A DNA stretch of 10,357 nt from positions 1 through 10,357 of the forward strand of contig RFNI01000140.1 in NCBI GenBank assembly GCA_009927245.1, given 5' to 3'. A model generated the notes under the pieces. That model searched no databases and had not been told where the DNA came from. It worked only from the letters and a program-made list of their open reading frames with translations. Source of the stretch: Actinomycetota bacterium. GTDB lineage: Bacteria; Actinomycetota; Actinomycetes; Actinomycetales; Microbacteriaceae. A program made the position numbers and the translations under genes. Numbering within the stretch: the stretch's first letter is position 1; each line of letters starts with the position of its first letter. Positions 7,514 through 10,357 of this stretch are shown one piece after another.

Positions 7514-8053
7514 GTGACCGAACTTGTCTTCTACGCAGCCATCAGCTCAGATGGCTTTCTTGCTGGCCCCGACGGGGATATGTCCTGGGCCGAGAAGTAT
7601 TTAGCCTCAGGCGAGGACTACGGATACTTTGAGCTAGTTAGCCACTCAACAGCGATCCTGATGGGTAGAGCGACCTTTGACTTTGAGATAGAGAACGGGG
7701 TTCAAGGTCCAAGACCCCTCCCCACCTACGTCCTAACCCACATCCCCGAGTTCTACGAAGACGTCCTGGATGAGAATGTCTTCTTCACCGGCGGGGATAT
7801 CTCCCAGGTAGTTGAACTAGTCAAACTAAAGCACCCAGGGCGAGTATTTGTAGTTGGCGGAGCGGATGTTGCTAACCAGCTTCTGGAACACAATCTGCTG
7901 GACACCATGAGACTCTTTGTCTGCCCTGAAGATCTAGGTTCTGGAACACAAGCATTCAAAGACGACACTGCCTATAACAACTTCACCCTGGTAGATGAGA
8001 AACAATACTCCTCAGGAATTGTTGAAGAGGTTTATAAAAAGGTGAGTACATAG
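7514..8053 (+). CDS. RibD C-terminal / dihydrofolate-reductase-family protein
   Basis: This 179-residue protein has the fold of the RibD C-terminal domain and of dihydrofolate reductase, as in the YyaP/YwjB type. Supporting features are LVFYAAISSDGFLAGPDGDMSW at the N-terminus, the nucleotide-binding MGRATFDF near residue 50, PTYVLTH, and the late glycine motif VFVVGGADVANQLLEHNLLD. The family reduces pterin- or flavin-precursor-like substrates with NAD(P)H, but many members, including this one, have no known substrate. It is not a full RibD because the deaminase half is absent, and nothing supports calling it FolA. The GTG start at 7514 has no Shine-Dalgarno sequence; leaderless translation is possible. 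Sampled lines are about 53-60% GC with many C-ending codons, above the roughly 45% of serA, which hints at a different origin or expression level. Confidence 0.88.
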   Translation: MTELVFYAAISSDGFLAGPDGDMSWAEKYLASGEDYGYFELVSHSTAILMGRATFDFEIENGVQGPRPLPTYVLTHIPEFYEDVLDENVFFTGGDISQVVELVKLKHPGRVFVVGGADVANQLLEHNLLDTMRLFVCPEDLGSGTQAFKDDTAYNNFTLVDEKQYSSGIVEEVYKKVST

Positions 8054-8088
8054 ACTCAATAGTTAGTTGGAATGTATGCTGTTGTCAT
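8051..8088 (+). promoter_or_regulatory. Candidate leaderless promoter for the zinc-ribbon pair
   Basis: TATGCT at 8075-8080 is a good actinobacterial -10 element. TAGACT at 8051-8056, 18 nt upstream, matches four of six bases of the -35 consensus. The -10 ends 8 nt before the ATG at 8089, so transcription would start at or next to the initiation codon. No Shine-Dalgarno sequence is present, which fits leaderless translation, a common mode in actinobacteria. This is inference from spacing. Confidence 0.45.
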
Positions 8089-8634
8089 ATGGCTACGACA
8101 ATGTTGTGTATAGAGTGTTCAGCCAAACTGGCTGATGCAATGAACTTCTGTCCGGATTGTGGGGCAAAACAGGCTTCAGAACAAACCGTCACTATTTCAG
8201 TTTCGGAAGCTCGAGTCCAATACGGCAGCCGATCCCCCGACGAGCTACCTCCGGAGTTTTTTGAGGTGGGAATAAGCTCAGAAATGTATAAGAATGCAAA
8301 TGCACCTTTCGATAGTGAAGCCATACCTTCGGATGAAAGTTTGGTCCCAGCCGACTGCGCATGGGCAGTAATGAAGCACCCGGGGCCTATGAGGGAACGA
8401 AAATGGAATGAAAATTTGGAAACAAGATTCCATTTAGTCGCAAAGTACAGCGGTCGCAGACTTTCAGAAATTACTCAGTACTTAGGAAAACCGTTGGCTG
8501 TTGCTGAGGATAACGGTATCAAAAGTGTTGTTTGGGGAAGTTCTGGCTTGTCAAACATTTGGCAAGCAAATCTAATTTTTGACAGATACGACATTTGCAT
8601 CGGGTTAATGGGCATAAATGAAGGAAAGGTGTAA
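8089..8634 (+). CDS. Zinc-ribbon protein of unknown function, first of a tandem paralogous pair
   Basis: I do not recognise a named family. The 181-residue protein begins with a short zinc ribbon, C7-x2-C10 and C21-x2-C24 (CIEC ... CPDCGA), the pattern many bacterial proteins carry as an N-terminal 'zinc-ribbon domain'. A polar linker leads to a segment with APFDSEAIPSD, LVPADCAWAVMKHPGP (about 78-105). A C-terminal block follows with RRLSEITQYLGKP, a WGSS strand and NLIFDRYDICIGL. The SEI...LG.P...W...FD rhythm recalls small beta-rich folds such as the BamE/SmpA or BLIP-like type, but this is a guess. There is no signal peptide or membrane segment. The next gene, two bases downstream, encodes a clear relative. 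Sampled lines are about 38% GC, lower than the flanking genes. The ATG at 8089 is used because a leaderless promoter fits it. Confidence 0.85.
   Translation: MATTMLCIECSAKLADAMNFCPDCGAKQASEQTVTISVSEARVQYGSRSPDELPPEFFEVGISSEMYKNANAPFDSEAIPSDESLVPADCAWAVMKHPGPMRERKWNENLETRFHLVAKYSGRRLSEITQYLGKPLAVAEDNGIKSVVWGSSGLSNIWQANLIFDRYDICIGLMGINEGKV
8621..8629 (+). promoter_or_regulatory. Ribosome binding site deciding the TTG start of the second zinc-ribbon gene
   Basis: AAGGAAAGG sits inside the end of the upstream gene, 7 nt before the TTG at 8637. It makes TTG the natural start and places the cysteine motif right at the N-terminus, as in the upstream paralog. Confidence 0.75.
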
Positions 8635-8636
8635 TT

Positions 8637-9215
8637 TTGGCTAAGTTTTGTTCGAGCTGCGGTGAAAGTGTCGTGCAAGAGAGTAAGTACTGCATAAAGT
8701 GTGGGGCTTCCTACTCAGAGTCTCTTCCTGATGAAAACAAGCTTCTCTTGAGGGCAAAAGATAGAAGGTTTGAATATGGTTCCATTTCATTCTCAGAGTC
8801 ATCTGAAGATGTCTACGTGGGAACAGATTCAGAGGAGTTACGAAGAGCAATGACGCCTTTTGACTCGACTAGAATCCCAAGTGATGGGGATATGGTCCCA
8901 GGCAATTGCATATGGGCTGCGCTTAAGTACCCTGGGCCGTTACCACAATCGGTATTGAATTCGAATTTTCAGCAAAACATTATCGGAGCAAGTTGGTTGA
9001 TTGCGAGACCAAAGTCTGAAATAAATACTGTCCTAGGAATCCCAACCATTGATTCTCGCGCAAGGTTCGGTGACCCAGGTGATGGCGGAATGTATCTTTC
9101 GATTTACACCGAGGATTTTGGTTTCATGAAGCGCCAAACCCGAGTTGCAGGGGTTTGGTTTGATGCTTACCACGTAGGTGTCGCTATAGAAGAAAATGTC
9201 AATAAGTATTTGTGA
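8637..9215 (+). CDS. Zinc-ribbon protein of unknown function, second of a tandem paralogous pair
   Basis: The 192-residue product is a diverged copy of its upstream neighbour. The zinc ribbon is C5-x2-C8 and C19-x2-C22 (CSSC ... CIKCGA). The central block reads TPFDSTRIPSD, MVPGNCIWAALKYPGPL, closely matching APFDSEAIPSD, LVPADCAWAVMKHPGPM in the first copy. The C-terminal block keeps KSEINTVLGIP and VWFDAYHVGVAIE against LSEITQYLGKP and LIFDRYDICIGLM. Between the blocks it carries NIIGASWLIARP, better formed than in copy one, and DPGDGG, which has no clear counterpart. No catalytic motif, signal peptide or membrane helix is seen. The TTG start at 8637 is fixed by a strong ribosome binding site, and only two bases separate it from the upstream stop. 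Sampled lines are about 37-43% GC. The gene ends 32 nt before a hairpin terminator and converges with ilvC. Confidence 0.85.
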   Translation: MAKFCSSCGESVVQESKYCIKCGASYSESLPDENKLLLRAKDRRFEYGSISFSESSEDVYVGTDSEELRRAMTPFDSTRIPSDGDMVPGNCIWAALKYPGPLPQSVLNSNFQQNIIGASWLIARPKSEINTVLGIPTIDSRARFGDPGDGGMYLSIYTEDFGFMKRQTRVAGVWFDAYHVGVAIEENVNKYL

Positions 9216-9247
9216 CATGGCCATTCAGACTTTAGGTTAACCACTTA

Positions 9248-9288
9248 AAAGATAAAGCCCCCGTCCTTAAGACGAGGGCTTTATCTTT
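9248..9288. terminator. Bidirectional hairpin terminator between the zinc-ribbon gene and ilvC
   Basis: Two 18-nt arms (9248-9265 and 9271-9288) pair around a 5-nt loop, with a GC-rich inner stem and an A-rich/T-rich outer stem. In the minus-strand transcript every position pairs, one as G·U. In the plus-strand transcript that position (9261 against 9275) is a C·A mismatch. This and the position 7 nt after the ilvC stop suggest it evolved mainly as the ilvC terminator, while also serving the convergent zinc-ribbon gene. The U-rich part lies within the descending arm (CUUUAUCUUU) on both strands. Confidence 0.9.
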
Positions 9289-9294
9289 AAATCT

Positions 9295-10320
9295 TTAGCG
9301 AGCTGCTTTACCCTCTTCGTACTCATCTGAGTTCTTGATCCAAGAGAAAAGCTTACGTAGGCCACGGCCAACTGCTTCGATTGGGTGTGCTTCACCCTTA
9401 GCTCTAAGAGCTAGGAACTCTGGAGCTCCTGCATCCTGGTCTGCTACGAAACGGTTAGCGAAGGTGCCATCCTGAATGTCGGTTAGAACATCGCGCATAC
9501 GCTCCTTGACCTCTGGGCCAATAACGCGTGGGCCTGAGATGTAGTCACCGTACTCAGCTGTGTCAGATACTGACCAACGCTGCTTAGCGATACCACCTTC
9601 ATACATCAAGTCAACGATGAGCTTTAGCTCGTGCAGAACTTCGAAGTATGCAACCTCTGGCTGGTAACCAGCTTCGGTTAGAGTTTCGAAACCATACTGG
9701 ATTAGCTGTGATGCTCCACCACAGAGAACAGCTTGCTCACCGAATAGGTCAGTTTCTGTTTCTTCGGTGAAGGTGGTCTTGATGGTTCCAGCTCTGGTTC
9801 CACCGATAGCTTTTGAATATGACAGTGCAAGATCAAATGCACCACCGGTTGCATCCTGCTCAACAGCGATAAGGTTTGGAACACCACGGCCGTCGATGTA
9901 TTCACGACGAACGATGTGTCCTGGACCCTTAGGTGCAACTAGGAAAACATCTACGTTAGCTGGTGGCTTGATGAAGCCGTAACGAATAGCAAAACCGTGA
10001 CCGAAGACAAGTGCCTTACCTGCATTTAGGTTTGGCTCAATCTCGTTTGCGTAGATGTCACGCTGACGAGGGTCTGGTGCAAGAATCATGATGACATCAG
10101 CCCAAGCTGCAGCCTCTGCAACAGAAAGAACCTTTAGCCCTGCTTCTTCTGCTTTTGCTTTGCTCTTTGAGCCCTCAGCAAGACCTACAACAACATCAAC
10201 ACCTGAATCTTTTAGGTTCAGTGAGTGTGCATGTCCCTGTGAGCCGTAACCAATTACGGCTACCTTCTTGCCTTGGATAATGCTTAGATCGGCATCCTTG
10301 TCGTAAAAGATTTCAGCCAC
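9295..10320 (-). CDS. ilvC: Ketol-acid reductoisomerase, class I
   Basis: IlvC converts 2-acetolactate and 2-aceto-2-hydroxybutyrate to the dihydroxy acids of valine/leucine and isoleucine synthesis, using Mg2+ and NADPH. The 341 residues match the short, class I form. The N-terminal Rossmann domain has VIGYGSQGHAHSLNLKDSG (from about residue 22), with EGSKSKAKAEEAG forming the cofactor-phosphate loop, which indicates NADPH. APKGPGHIVRREY marks the domain boundary. The helical knotted domain carries the metal ligands in TETDLFGEQAVLCGG and the conserved EVLHELKLIVDLMYEGG. The GTG start at 10320 has AAGGAG 9 nt upstream (10330-10335). The AT-rich 22 nt above it continue beyond the window, where ilvB/ilvN are usually found in actinobacteria. 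The gene is complete and undamaged, unlike ilvE and leuB of the same pathway. Confidence 0.97.
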   Translation of the reverse strand: MAEIFYDKDADLSIIQGKKVAVIGYGSQGHAHSLNLKDSGVDVVVGLAEGSKSKAKAEEAGLKVLSVAEAAAWADVIMILAPDPRQRDIYANEIEPNLNAGKALVFGHGFAIRYGFIKPPANVDVFLVAPKGPGHIVRREYIDGRGVPNLIAVEQDATGGAFDLALSYSKAIGGTRAGTIKTTFTEETETDLFGEQAVLCGGASQLIQYGFETLTEAGYQPEVAYFEVLHELKLIVDLMYEGGIAKQRWSVSDTAEYGDYISGPRVIGPEVKERMRDVLTDIQDGTFANRFVADQDAGAPEFLALRAKGEAHPIEAVGRGLRKLFSWIKNSDEYEEGKAAR

Positions 10321-10329
10321 TTGTTTTAT

Positions 10330-10335
10330 CTCCTT
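10330..10335 (-). promoter_or_regulatory. Ribosome binding site of ilvC
   Basis: AAGGAG on the minus strand, 9 nt ahead of the GTG at 10320, supports the non-ATG start. The bases up to the window edge are AT-rich; too little of the leader is present to judge a promoter or attenuator. Confidence 0.8.
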
Positions 10336-10357
10336 GTTTGATTTTTATTACTACTTG

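Noticed and set aside
9767..9982. Plus-strand open frame opposite ilvC
   Set aside because: It is a shadow of the ilvC coding sequence with no recognisable domain.

Overview
This window comes from the chromosome of a low-GC actinobacterium, most likely a small-genome aquatic member of the Microbacteriaceae (the Rhodoluna/Aquiluna-like 'Luna' group). I infer this from protein signatures and from the gene order ilvC–serA–leuB–ilvE–FAH–gltX, which is an established actinobacterial arrangement. Base composition is about 45-47% GC in the core genes by sample hand counts. The assignment was not tested by any search.

Layout: nearly all housekeeping genes are on the minus strand. From right to left they are ilvC (9295-10320), serA (5829-7421), then a tight run of rhodanese-like lipoprotein, SAM methyltransferase, leuB, ilvE, a fumarylacetoacetate-hydrolase-family enzyme and gltX (5451 down to 20). 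Junctions in that run are TAATG, ATGA, or gaps of 12 to 45 nt, so it reads as one operon. Two plus-strand insertions interrupt the core order. One is a single small rhodanese (5515-5832), whose stop codon overlaps the stop of serA. The other is a three-gene cassette: a RibD-C/DHFR-like reductase (7514-8053) and two paralogous zinc-ribbon proteins of unknown function (8089-8634 and 8637-9215). The cassette ends at a strong bidirectional hairpin terminator shared with ilvC.

Function: ilvC, ilvE and leuB belong to branched-chain amino acid synthesis. SerA makes the serine precursor and GltX charges tRNA-Glu. The FAH-family enzyme sits translationally coupled to ilvE.

The striking anomaly is that four consecutive genes (lipoprotein, methyltransferase, leuB, ilvE) are all frameshifted. 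Seven small deletions lie between about 2973 and 5276, mostly in short homopolymers or a GA repeat. Outside them the frames are well conserved, and I see no frameshift in the flanking genes. This looks more like a locally poor consensus than real gene decay. In each case the intact protein can be rebuilt by adding back two bases. I found no tRNA or rRNA gene, CRISPR array, insertion sequence or prophage. No stretch over 300 bases lacks a gene.
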